From Solen grandis (lineage: Eukaryota > Mollusca > Bivalvia > Adapedonta > Solenidae): 64,000 nt of DNA. Of this stretch, positions 12,341 through 23,599 are shown one piece after another; position 1 is the first letter of the stretch; each line of letters begins with the position of its first letter. A program made the translations under genes and the position numbers. The stretch covers positions 41,452,926-41,516,925 of the forward strand of contig CM037789.1 of the NCBI GenBank assembly GCA_021229015.1, in the 5' to 3' direction. The notes under the pieces were generated by a model. That model ran no database searches. It was given only the letters and a program-made list of their open reading frames with translations, and had not been told where the DNA came from.

Positions 12341-12521
12341 CAGTGATTTCTTTAATTGGGTTTTAGGGTTCTACCCAAAAAAAATTTTCATTTTAAGTTT
12401 TTTAAGGGTTAAGTGGCAGGGTTTCCCAAATCCGTGGGCATTATCTGAACTCTTGGACTCCCTATTTATACTGAGCCCCAAAGCGAACATCAGTAACATT
12501 TTCTGTCTTTGTTTTTTTCGC

Positions 12522-12592
12522 AGTTGGGGATTAAAACCCTACTACATACCGGATCGGATCGCCCACTGTATCACTGGGGCCCCCCGGGAAAA
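12522..12592 (-). repeat. tRNA-like segment, degraded copy of 45,052-45,115
   Basis: Matches the good copy through 'ggggattaaaaccctac' against 'ggggactgaacctacgac', then 'atacggatc'/'ccggatcgg' and 'cactgtatcac'/'cagtgtaacaag'. On the minus strand the good copy has a B-box-like GGTTCAGTCCC. It is a SINE head remnant. Confidence 0.5.
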
Positions 12593-14379
12593 CCTTTTTC
12601 GATTTTTTATATTAAAATATTTTTTTAACCCAAAATATTTTATTTTTTTGTTTAATTTTGGTTTTTAAATTATTTGATCAAAACCTTTTTTTATAATGTT
12701 TAGGGACGGGAACGTTTTCTTTTAACAGATAAATTGATTTCAAGGGGAAATTATATAACGCTGGACGACAAAAGGGGCGCTTAGACAGTGAAGGACACTC
12801 CTAAGGGGAAATTTTGGGAAAATTTATTGTTTTACAGATTAAATTTTTGGACCTTTGGAAAAACCCGGGCCCAAAAGGGGTCATTCTTGATGCTGTCTGA
12901 TTGGGGTCTCCTTGTTTGCCCCCTACATCATTGTGGTCGCTTTGATCCGGTTGCACAGTAAATACATAAAAAATTTAGGTTTAGAAAAATGAGTAAAAAC
13001 ATCAGCAAATTGTATGCATTTAGGAATAATCTGAGCGGGGAATATTGATTTTTTGGCAAAGAGAAAATTTGTTCTAACCCCAATGGTTTTTAAACCCAAA
13101 AACACTTTTGGCCCTGGACAAAAGGTTTTACAGTTTTTTTTAAATTCTTTGAAACATGAAAAGGGGCCCCAAAAAAATTTGGGGGCCCAGCATTATAAAA
13201 ATACATAATTAAATATTTACAAAACTCGGGGTTTAAAAATTAAGGGGCACGGCTACACAATTTCATTTAAAATATGCCCTTTTTATATATTTGGGATAAA
13301 TTTTAAGTAAAAAATTAAATTAAAAACCAAAACAAAAAAAACACAAAATTAGCAAAAAAATCCCCAATATTTTAATACACATTTGCTATTCACATTTTTC
13401 AAAGCAATAAAATTTGGGTATTTTAAAATTTTTTAAGCAAAACCCAGTTGTCTAAAATCGATTTGGAAAAATGTTAAATTTTGCCCTGAATTTTTAATTA
13501 AAAGAAAGTGAAAATGTTAAAAAATATTTAATAGTAACTGTTAAAACCCTTGGCTCCGCAACTTTTTACAAAACAAGCCCCGGTTTTTGGAACCGTAAGT
13601 ATTTTTATTTACTTCCGGCCGACTCACCTTTTTAAGGGAATGAAAAGAAAAGAAAAAAAATTTTTTTTAAAGCTTTTGTTTTTTCCCCGGGGGAAGCAAA
13701 GGGAAAAAAAGCAAAAAGTAAATTCAAAAAAAAACGATATTTACCGGCGTTTTAAAACAAAGTTTAATAATTTGCGACTAAATTTAGTGGTTCAAGGGTG
13801 ATCTCAGTTTGGGTTACTTTTTTTCCTTTCTTTTTTTTTAGAAAATTTTAAAAAAAAATTTGTTTTATTTTTAAAGGGTTTTTACCCGGCAGGCAATGGA
13901 TATAACCAAGTAGAAAAAAAAAATTTGTTTCTTTTTAAATTGTTTAACTTTTGTTTTCTAGAATTAAAATTTTTATGAAAATTTAAAATTATTTGCTCAT
14001 AAAATTAAATGCAAAAATAGTTTTAAAAGAAAAAGGGTTTCCCTTTGGGGATTTTTATTTCTTTTTCAGCCCCCCCCCCCCGGGCCTATAAATTGTTTAA
14101 AAGCATTCAAGGATCTGTGATTTACGCTTTATACAAAAATGTTCCTAGACAAAGGTTTTTTCTCTTCGCTTCTCTCTCTCTTGTAAATTACAAAATATCC
14201 ATACATTAAAAAAAAAAATAAATTTCCCAAAAAAAGGGGTTTTAAATTTTATTGTTTGTAAAAATTTAACTTGCAAAAAAATTTAAAGAAATATTCTTGA
14301 CACCCCCCCAACCAGTATTAAACCCAATTTAATGTTTTACAAAATTTTGAGGCTTTTCTATTACACTATCAATATATTT

Positions 14380-15490
14380 TTTAAAGTATGCATGAAAAAA
14401 ATTTTTTCTTTCCCAAACATATGTGGTTTTCACCCACCCTCATTGCAATTGTTAAAATTTTCTATCCCTACAGGTTTATTAGGGTTCTACCAGTCTCTTT
14501 TGGAAGTCTATGTTTTCTTGTACGAATTCCCGTAGTGCTTTTACACAGATTGGGGGGTTTAATGTATTAATGAAATTTGAACGGCAAAAATTTTTTTTTT
14601 AAAATTGTCTACATGAGGGGGATTCGAAGTTTTTCAAGTTCTGCATCCCAAAGATTTGTATGTAATATTTTTAAAATTTTTTGGGGTAAAAGTTTTACAA
14701 TCCTTTTTATTTTTTTTAAAAAGCTTTGGGGTTGTCCCCTTTTTCCCCCAAAATTGGGCCCTTTTTGGCACAGAAATTTTTTAAATTAGTTCTATCCGGC
14801 CCCTTTATATTGTTGTGTTAATTTGGTAATAAAAATTAAAATTGAAAGTTTTGAAGAAAATTTTTTTAAAAATTGAAATTTTTCTTTTAATATTTTTTAT
14901 AATTTTTGGTCCGGAAATGATTTCATTTTTTACTTTTTTTCAACTTGAAAGGGCATTTTTTCCAAATTTCCCCTTTATACCCAATAAGATGGGGGTTGAT
15001 TTTTTTTTTTTAAAAAAAATTATTTTTTAAAATGGGATTTGCATTTTTTTAAAAATTTATGTCAAAAATTTTTTTTACCCCCCATATCTCACTGCCATAA
15101 GGGGTATTGGTTTTATTATTTTTTTGGGAAACAACAATTTTTTGTATTTCTTTGGTAGGTTTGTGATTTTTAATTTTTCTCAACGGGACTAAAAACTTTT
15201 GTTTTTGTTAGCTTGTTGGAAATGTTCGTTTTGTTTTATTAAAGTTTCCAGTTCTTGTGAAATATGCCCAAAAATTTTTTATATTTAAAACCTTTTATCT
15301 TTTTTTAATTTCCCAAATTTTTGGAATGATATATTTTTGGGGGTTTTCTTCCCTTTTGTATTATAAATTATTTTTGTTTTTTTTAAATTTATTTTTAAAT
15401 TTTTCCAGTTGTCACTTTTAATCCTTGAATTATTTAGTGCAAGTTGAAGATCATCTGCATTTTTCCCTAAATTATTAAAAGTGTCATCTG
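14380..15490 (-). pseudogene. LINE reverse transcriptase remnant (degraded)
   Basis: On the minus strand, 15,400-15,480 reads ADDLQLALNNSRIKSDNW, the catalytic [Y/F]ADD box of a non-LTR reverse transcriptase followed by its usual helix. About 350 bases further on, at 15,070-15,105, comes the LYGSEIWG-type segment that follows the RT domain in RTE/Jockey/CR1-like elements. The order and spacing are right for one element. Frames are broken, at least partly by consensus error. The collinear interval in the good copy (45.12-46.34 kb) is about 3 kb shorter and lacks this, so the element is present in only one of the two copies. Confidence 0.55.
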
Positions 15491-16839
15491 AAAAATTTAA
15501 AAATTTTAAAAAATTTGGGAAATTAATCCCCCCTTTCCCCCCTTTCTTTTATCGGGTTTTAACCTTTTTTTAAAAAGATTTTCGTTGGAATTAAAATTTA
15601 AAATTGCAAAATTAAAAATTTTTTGGTGAAATTTTTTGTTTGTAACTTTAAAGTTAAAAAATTGAAAATTTTTTTCCCAAATTTTATTTTTAATTTTTTG
15701 AAAAATTTTGTTTTAAAATTGTTTTAAAATTAAAAAAAAAAATTTTTTCCATTTTTAATTATTTTATTTAAAAATTTTGGGCCATAAACCCCTTATTTTT
15801 TCGGGAATTTTGAAAAAGGCTTTTTTAAAACAAAAAAACCAAAAAACTAAAATTTTTTTTTTCGGAAAATTCATTTTTCCTTTTTTTAATAAGGTTTTAT
15901 AAAAGGGTTTTTTGGGTTTCCGGGTTTGTTTAACATTTAATTTTTGTTTTAAAAAAAAAAAATTTTAAAAAAAAAATTTTTTAAAAAAAAAAACCAAAAA
16001 AAAAAAAAAAAAACAACTTAAAAAAAACCCCAAAAAAAAAAAAAAACAAAAAAAAAAAAACCCAAAAAAACCAAAAAAAACAAAAACCGAAAAAAAAACA
16101 AAAAAATTTTAAAACATTAATTCAAAAATTTTTTTTTTTGGATTTTATTGGGTTTAAAATTTTAAAATTCTTTTTTAAATTTAATTATTGTAAAATTCCC
16201 GGTGACTTGTTATTTTTTAATTTTTTTAAAACTGTTATTCAAAATTTTTCCCTCTGTGATGGGTATTTTTAAATCTTCATTGATGCTATTATCATTTGTA
16301 TTAATTCGTTTATATTATATCAATGGAATCAATTTTAAAGGTTTTAATTTTCATTTACAGATTTAAAGAAAAGTATTTTTTTTTGGGCGTTTACATTTAA
16401 ACCAGGAACGTTTACCAAACCCGGGGAAAAAACTCAAAAGGGTTTAAATTTTTAAGAAACTGTGCGGCCCCATATTTCCAACAAAAAAAACGGACGGTGT
16501 TAATGAAAAGGGCTTACGGGGAAAACTCTGGAAATTAAAAAAATTTAATCTTTTTTTTCCACGCAATTTTTTTTTACTGTCGCAGTTATTTCCCTTTTTT
16601 TTTTGAAATCAACGCAAAACTTTAAAATTTAGGACAGCTATTGTAAAGGAACATTTGAATTGTCAATAGAAAGTGTCTATAGTTTTTAAAACGACTGAAG
16701 ATGTTGATTTTTAAAATTTTTTTTGTCATTTTGTCGTTGTTGTTATTTTTATTGGAGCTTAAATAAAATCGCCCCCCCGGGGCGGTTTTTTCATTTATAT
16801 AGTGGCACCGGGAAATTTTAATGGGGCCCGGAAAGAAAA

Positions 16840-17800
16840 AAATGAAAAAGGGGCACAAATTTAGAAACTAACGACCCTTCTTCCAACTAGGATAAAGTCT
16901 GCATCAATTCAAGTTGGTCTTTTTACGAGTATGTGAATCAAAAAAACAAAAAAGGACTTATTTGTCTTTCCCTTTCTCTCGGGAAGAACTTAATTTATAA
17001 AAAAAAAATTTTAATTAGATTTAAGCGGGCCCCGTTTCAAATAACGGTCCCGTTAAAAACCCTTCTTTAAATTTAACTTTCTTTTAAAAACTTTTGAAAA
17101 TTTACTGTTGAAATATGAAAATTTTCCCTGCGGTTAACTTGCTCAGTTACCCAGTAAAAACGAAAAAATTGCCAAGAGTAAAATCCCAAAAATAGGCAGT
17201 AGTTCTAATACAAATTCGACATAAAATAGGGTTTAATTTATTTCATATAAAAAATTTGGGCGAAAAAAGTTTTTAAAAAATTCCTTTAAAAAAAAATTTT
17301 AGTTAACTTAAATTTTGTTGAAAATGTTGTAACTAAAAACAAAAGTTTTGTTTTAAATTTGCGAAATTAAAATTTTAACCCAAAGGGTTTATTTTTTATT
17401 TAAAAACCAGAAAATGGTATTGCCATGGCTTTATGTCTTTCATAAAACCCCAAACCCCCAGACGGGGCCCAAATAATCGAACAACGCCCCAAAAATGGGA
17501 GAGAATAAGAAACCCAAAAAATTTTAATTTTTAGCCCTTTTTTAAACCCTTTAAACTAAATTCTATCAGAATACGTGTTAATGGCCAAAAAATTGTCCCT
17601 TTAAAAAAATTTTGCTGTCTTCAATTACATTAAAAAGGGCACAAAACATATTTTCAATAAATTGTAAAAATTTTTGATACACGCATAAAGGATTACGCCA
17701 CAAATAACGATGTGTTTAGCAACGCGATATGGGTAAATATTCTATATGTTGCCGTGATCAGCGGGGCCACACATCCATCTTGCGGGCAGCAAGACACCCG
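16840..17800. repeat. Degraded copy of the region 3' of the NRF-6-like gene
   Basis: 16,850-16,910 matches about 46,345-46,410 ('ggggcacaaa'/'gaggcacata', then 'aacgacc' and 'actag'/'gctag'). 17,410-17,790 matches 46,845-47,260 ('tatgtctttcat', 'ctatcaga', 'caattacatt'/'gaattacatt', 'ggcagcaagacacccg'/'gaacgcaggacagtcg'). There is no gene in it in either copy. Confidence 0.65.
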
Positions 17801-17822
17801 TTAATATTTTTAGCTTTCTTGC

Positions 17823-17942
17823 TTTAAAGGGCCGGACTTTTTCCACCCCTTCTTTGGCGTTTAAAACCCCAAAGGGAGAAAACCCGAGAGCCCCGGGCAT
17901 CCCCCAAGCAAATGGGGGCCCGGGAAAAATTTAAGTAAATTG
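17823..17942 (-). pseudogene. NRF-6-like last exon, degraded second copy
   Basis: Aligns end to end with 47,318-47,430. Shared landmarks include 'gactttttccaccc'/'gactttttccagccc', 'aagggagaaaaccc'/'aagggagataacc', 'ccccgggcat'/'cccctgcat' and 'ttaagtaaat'/'aagtaaatc'. The coding sense is minus. Indels break the frame, and these look mostly like base-calling damage and not biological decay. Confidence 0.75.
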
Positions 17943-18404
17943 AAAAAAAAGAGGTAAGCACCGAAAAAATTTCCCCATTTAAATTATTAAAACACCGAAT
18001 CGTATTGTTTAGACTTATTTTTTTTCCCTTTTTTGTAAAATTTCGATTTTTATATTGTAGTTTATTTTATCAAAGGGCCCGTCTTTTATTTCAAATACCA
18101 ATTACTGGGAGGAGGGGGGGGGGTATATTTGTTGATTTGTTTAGACGATTTTTTCCACGAAAAATCTTTCAAAAGAAAAGGACCCATGGACACGTTTTTC
18201 CTGACTTAATTTAAATCGAGATTGAATGGTTTTAAATGTAATAAAAAAAAATTTTTTTAAAGTTGTCCCTTTACTTTAACCATTAACATCGAACGGATTA
18301 AATTAAAACATATATAAAGTATATGATTTAATAAACCCCCGACGGGATGGGTACAAAGACAGACGGACAGACAACACGATGTCAGGGGAAAAAAGTTTTT
18401 GGCA

Positions 18405-18560
18405 AACCATTTCAATGTCCTCCCAGTACATAGGTATGTGGGACTGAATTAGTAGGGATACATGATCCCCTGGGGGGAAAGAGGTAGCGAAATATGTGAG
18501 GGGGCTAAAAGGGGGTGATCGCCCGCCCGGGGAAAAAAAAGGGTTTGTTAACAGGACCTA
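18405..18560 (-). pseudogene. NRF-6-like exon (SRLTYCAYLVHP segment), degraded second copy
   Basis: Aligns with 47,989-48,131 over its full length: 'ttcaatgtcctcccagtaca' against 'ttcaatgtcttgccagtaca', then 'atatgtgagggggct' against 'atatgtgaggcggct', 'gggtgatcgcccgcc' against 'gatgatagcccgcc', and the acceptor side 'aacaggacct' against 'cacaggacct'. Most differences are run-length changes. Confidence 0.8.
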
Positions 18561-19099
18561 AAAAGAAAGGGCCCAATTTGTTATAGTGGCCATTTAAATA
18601 TATTTGGAAAAAAAACTTGTTTTCTTTTTTTTCAGTGAATAAAGAAGTAATATATGTAAAAAAAAATGTTTTTGTTTGACCCCAAAAAGGGCTGACGGCT
18701 TGCAATTTTGAAAAATAATATCACTTTTATTTTTTGAAGACTTTACAAAAAAATTTTCCCCGGGACGGGAACAGTTTATGAAAAGGGTTTATTCAAAATT
18801 TTTAAAAACCCTTATTTTTTTGGAAAAAATAAAAACTCACTAAAAAATATTTTCATATTTCAAAACTATGCTATAACTTTTATTTATGTATTTTTTTTTT
18901 AAACCCAAATAAATATCATAAGCATTACATTTGGGTTCTTTTTTCCCCAATTGTTTTTCTAATGAGCCCCTTCTCTTTTTAATAGAATTCAACATTACCC
19001 TTTATGACATGAATATAAAAATTGATTTGCACAATTTTTTATTGACCCAAACATTTTAAATTTTCTTAATATCATTATATTTTTCCCATCCTGAAAATA

Positions 19100-19308
19100 A
19101 AAAGTTGCTTTACTCCCATTTCGATTGCACAACCCAAAGATGCCCAACAAATACACTTTCCCCCACCCCACCCGGGAAGGTCGCGTTATACGAGCGGGGG
19201 TTTGTCCTCCCCAAAAACTTAGCGCCCCCAGGTGTAGAGTCCTTTGGGAAAAACCAAGTGGGGGCCCAAAGTGGATTTTCGCCCCCCCCCACCATGTTGA
19301 TAATCTGC
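19100..19308 (-). pseudogene. NRF-6-like exon (GWAISTGVAIL segment), degraded second copy
   Basis: Aligns with 48,645-48,850: 'gcccaacaaatacac'/'gacccaacaaatacac', 'acccgggaaggtcg'/'acccggaaggtcg', 'gttatacgagcggggg'/'gttatacggagcggagg', 'cttagcgcccccaggt'/'cttggcgcccccatcc', and 'atgttgataatctgc'/'atgttaataatctgt' at the acceptor. Frames on both strands in this interval are open only by chance. Confidence 0.8.
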
Positions 19309-20124
19309 AATATGAAAAACAACCCGTTTTTAAAAATACAAAAGAAATAAAAAACAAAAAACCAAAAACTGATGGTTTCAAAAACCCTTTATAAAATATT
19401 TGAAAGGTTTCTATTAAATTTAGGGGGGGGGAGGTCGTGGGTTCCCCCCCAAAACCTCAACTTAAAAAAGGGTCATTAAAAATGAAAATGTTAGTCCCTG
19501 CTTGGGGGTCACATATATACAGGAAAGTTCCAGGACGGGTTTTTCCCCGGGTCCCAGAATTATGTAAAGGGATGTGTATAAATTTCCACTTTTTACGGCG
19601 GGGTAATACATTTTTGGCTTTATTTTTCAGCCTCAATTGACAAAAGTTTTCCAAATGAAAAGTTGGGGGGACGAAAACCCAAAGGGACTTTAAATATTCT
19701 ATAAAAATAGGAAAAAACATGCACAACCGGCTAGAAATACTTTAGATTTGCAAGAGAAGACAGATAATAAATTTTTCTTAACAAAATTTACCTTTATTTT
19801 TGTAAAAATAATAAAGGGTAGCGGTTTTTTACATATTTTCATAATAAAAAATTAAAACACATTTTTTCAAAATATACATTTTTTATAATAAAAAAAATTG
19901 AATATAAAAAAAAATTGAATTTTTGACTTTGTTAAATCGGGACTTGAATTGGGAAAAATTTGGGAATACTTTGATTTAATATTCATGGGTTTTTTAAACC
20001 GTGAAAAACCCCGACGTTTAAAGCCCCTTTCCCAAATGAATTTTGAATCGGGTCAAAAGGGAAGTTTCATTGGGAGGGGAAATAACCCGCTTTACACTAC
20101 TGTAACTCCCCTTTTAAGCTTCCG

Positions 20125-20228
20125 GGAACTTGCTTTTTGTGTATTTTGGAGAAAGTAGCCGGAAAAGATCCCGGAGGGCCCGAAAAGGCCCCCACGGGGA
20201 CACCATGGTTTCAAAAAATTTAAATCGT
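20125..20228 (-). pseudogene. NRF-6-like exon (CRVGPYAVGF segment), degraded second copy
   Basis: Aligns with about 49,248-49,345. The clearest match is 'ggacaccatggtttca' against 'gacaccatggcttcac', with 'aacttgctttttgtgta' against 'aacttgcagtatgtgta' on the donor side. The middle, which encodes the RVGPYAVGFITGY segment in the good copy, is badly scrambled here. Confidence 0.65.
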
Positions 20229-21402
20229 ATCGCGTTTTACTGAAACAAATAGGGGTCAGTTTTTTGCATTTTTTACTTAATATGTTATGATCATTTGTAG
20301 GGAAAAGGGGGAATGTTAGGGCTTTTTGGGCATTTCCCTAAAGCGGGGGGAAAAATTAAATTGTCTATTTTACATTCTTTACATTGTAATTGAACAGAGA
20401 AAGCAAAATATGTATTTAGGTAGGAAAAGAGGAGTACTATGTACAAAATTTCATTTTTTATCCTGATAAGAAACGTGGTTTATTATTTTGTTTATCCCAC
20501 AATTTACGTGTAGGGGTTGTGGATTTTACAAAAGCCCTTTTTTTTCGGGTTTGTTATACAAATTATGACTGAATGACACGGGGTTTAAAAAAATTTCCCA
20601 TAAATCTACATACAAAAAAACTACTAAATTTTTTTTCCCGGTAAGTGCTTTTTTTTCCACAAATAAAGAAAACTGTTTATTTTCGAAACACACACACACT
20701 TTCCTTTATCGCGGCTTTTAACGGAAAAAGGTATTCCACAATACCGACACCATTTTCGAATGCTTTCCGTTCAAAATCGGAAAGGCTATTTGGGGTAGGA
20801 AACCAATATATAAAAATACTATAAAACAAAAAAAAGGAAAGGAATGCAAAAAGTGAAATTTTTGTTTAAACAAGTTTTAAATTTCTTTTGGTTTTTGAAA
20901 GTAACGGGATTTCCTTTTTATGAAAAAAATTAGGGAAATTTTTGAACGATCTTTCTTTGTAAAAAAATTCATCCCGCTTATTCAAAGTTTTAAAAAAAGA
21001 AATTTGAGTGTATAAATATTATATGACTCCGAAAAATGTAATTTTTAGTGTCTAGTTTAAAGGGAAGAAAAAGAGAGAAAAGTTTTGATTTTTAAAGGGT
21101 TTGTCCGTGAAAAAAACCCCCCCGATCCTTTAAAGGGTGTTTCATTTTTTTTTGATATATATCCAAGTTTAAAAAAGGGGGGCGAATCGACGTACCGATA
21201 GACATTTTTTAAAATATCATTTATCCCAAGCCTTTTAAAACGATTCGCTACTAAAATAAGGGTGTAAAGGGAAAATTTCTTCCCTCCTGGCTCGACCGTG
21301 ATTTTTTAAAAAAACCCTTCCGGTGCGGTTGTACTTTCGAAAAAACGGAATTTGTTTTAACTGATAAAAAATTTTTCTCCCAAATTTTAAAGAGTGTAGG
21401 GT

Positions 21403-21471
21403 TGTCGGGTAGCGCAGTCGGTGGGGCTTCCCGCCCTGAAAGCGAAAGGCCTGGGTTCGAGTCCCGTTCAG
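21403..21471 (+). repeat. tRNA-like SINE head
   Basis: It has a tRNA-like A-box ('gggtagcgcagtcggtg') and a perfect B-box ('ggttcgagtcc' at 21,454-21,464) at normal spacing, but no pairing acceptor stem and an anticodon arm that does not fold cleanly. It lies in the intron between NRF-6-like exon copies at 20.1 and 23.0 kb and has no counterpart in the good copy. It is a SINE promoter, less likely a real tRNA gene damaged by consensus errors. Confidence 0.5.
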
Positions 21472-23009
21472 GAAAATTTTTTTTAAACCTTGTGTCGCAA
21501 ATCTTGGCGATGAATTGATTATCTAATTTTAATGTCTTAAGGTTTTAAAGATGGTATTTTTTTTTTATGTTTTTATATATTTTTTTGTAATTTATATATA
21601 ATTTCCTTTTTTTAAACCCTTTTTTTCCGGGACACATATAGTTTTTGAGCTTTTCAAGTTTAAAATTGTATGAAAATCATGCTTTTTAAATTCGTTTTTT
21701 CACGATAAAAGTATGGAACGATTTTCAATAGGTTTTTAAATTGTATGTGTCTTTAAAAACATTTTTATCTTCAAAATTATAAATATTGCCCAAATTTCCC
21801 TTTTAGCAGCAAAAAATTTTTGGTTAAAACCCTTTGTATGCTGTAAGGGGCGGGGGGAAACGGTAAATTCCCTTATCCTCCCAATTGGGGAAAACTTTAA
21901 ATTTAAAGTTAGTAAAATAAATGATTTTCAAGGTTTATATATTTTTGGCGGTTAAAAAAAAATAATATATAAGGAGGGCCCACTGCCCTGGATTTTGGGG
22001 GGAAAAAGTTACGGACGGATTGTTTTTTTTTATTTTTAAAGGTTTTTTAAATTTATTGATTTTTTTTATTCGAAAAAGAAACAAGAAAAATGGTGTTCCC
22101 CGCAATAATAAATTTCCCTCCGGTTTGAGGTGCAAAAGTTTTCCTTTTACCATACCCAAACCCGGTAGGGGCTAGTAAAAGGGAAATGTAACGGAAAGTT
22201 GTTTTGTGATTTCTCAATGTCCCAGTGAACTTTAAAAAATTTCCCAAGACTAAAAGGAAAGGTTCTTCCCCAAACCCTGTGACATTTTTTTTTAAAATTA
22301 AACCCCGAATAACTAATATTTCCTTTAAAAAACTTTAGAAAAATTCTTTTAAAAAAGGGATTTTTTAATATGGGTTTTAAACACTAAACTTCGTTCTGGC
22401 GGGCATCCCCGAGCTTCGCGCCGATAATATCCCGATTTTTCGCCGGGGTTTTTTTACCCTCTTGGTTTGGGTTTTGTTTTATGAAAAGGTTTAAATTCCC
22501 AGGAAAAAAGTGTCTTCATGTGAAACTTCTAAACTTTTGCAAGGGTTGCCCTTACAGGGCCCCTAAAACTTTGCTTGCAAGTCCAATTATTTTTGGGTTT
22601 TGAACTTTTTAAATTCCATCTAGCAAGGATTTTGCAGACAGTGTTTTTCAATTTCCCGATTTCCTGGTGGGGGGGTGGGGGGCTTTTTTTTACCGGGAAC
22701 AGACTCATGAAACGTTGTTAAAGGTTTTCTTTACATGGCCTTGTATGGGGGTTGCAATTCCAATATTTTTTGGGGTTCAATTTTTAAAACTATCAAACGG
22801 GGATTTACAGAAATTTGGTCGGGAATTAGGATTTCTTCTCGCGGCCCTTGTGGGGGGAAAACAAAGTCGGGTATGTCCGAAGGGCCCGACGACTCTTTGG
22901 TTGTAAGATTTTTTTAACGGATATATTATTTAAAATGCTTTTGAGGAGAAAAAAAAAAAATGTATTCTAGGGAAAACTTCTTTTTCCCAAACGTTAGAGC
23001 GATACCTTT

Positions 23010-23125
23010 GTGTTTTGAGTTTGGCCCCCTGTGGTAATACTTCCAAAAAAAACCATCGCGAAAATGGGGACGCTCCCCCACAGGGGGCGACTATGTGGGG
23101 AAAATGGAGAAAACCCGTTATGTTT
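23010..23125 (-). pseudogene. NRF-6-like exon (SPLWGSVSCFALVLLG segment), degraded second copy
   Basis: Aligns with 51,262-51,365: 'cctgtggtaatacttcc' against 'cctgtggtaatgcttcc', 'aaccatcgcgaaaatgg' against 'aaccaacgcgaaacatg', 'gacgctcccccacag' in both, and 'cgactatgtgggg' against 'cgaactatgttagg'. Similarity ends shortly after this exon; beyond it the two copies no longer match. Confidence 0.8.
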
Positions 23126-23454
23126 AAAATGAATTAAAATTATTAAAATTTCGACATTTTTAATTTACGAGGTGCTGTAACCTTTTTCCTTTCAAAATTA
23201 AGCGTAAAAATTTAAATTTCAAATTAACTATACAATTTTTTTTTTATATTTTTAAATTTTATTTTCCCGGCTAAAAAAGGCAACAATCTTTAAAGCCCGA
23301 TTTTGGGTTGCGATATATAAAAAAGGGGAAAAATTTTTTGGTATTTCATGTTTTTGTTTTAATTGAGCTGGAGGTATCCCCAAATACTACAAGTTGTTTA
23401 TTTCTTTTGAAAAGAAAAGGGCAAAGGTATAAAGCCAAGACATGATCGATGCAC

Positions 23455-23575
23455 CATTTCCCTAAAAAGTAAAAACTTCCCAAAGTACAGGGGTCCCAAC
23501 ACCCGGGGTGATGACGTGGGAACGATGTCGTTAGCCAGGTCCCGGCCCCAACCCCATCACGCATGATATACAATG
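23455..23575 (-). pseudogene. Further upstream NRF-6-like exon, seen only in the degraded copy
   Basis: With one-base frame corrections assumed, the minus strand reads LANDI, then FHVITPVLGPLYFGK. The acyltransferase-3/NRF-6 family has a conserved W[YF]LANDMQF followed by Ile-[Ser/Thr]-Pro at the position just before the SPLWG-type exon, so identity and order fit. It lies about 330 bases upstream, in gene sense, of the exon at 23.0 kb. No matching exon was found at the corresponding place in the good copy (51.4-54.6 kb). The exact borders are uncertain. Confidence 0.55.
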
Positions 23576-23599
23576 AAAAGTGTCCCCAGAAATTACAAA

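Noticed and set aside
19105..19394. Overlapping plus-strand frames in the degraded block
   Set aside because: The interval aligns to a minus-strand NRF-6-like exon; plus-strand frames are incidental.
21403..21471. Functional tRNA gene
   Set aside because: Promoter boxes are present but no acceptor stem pairs; better explained as a SINE head.
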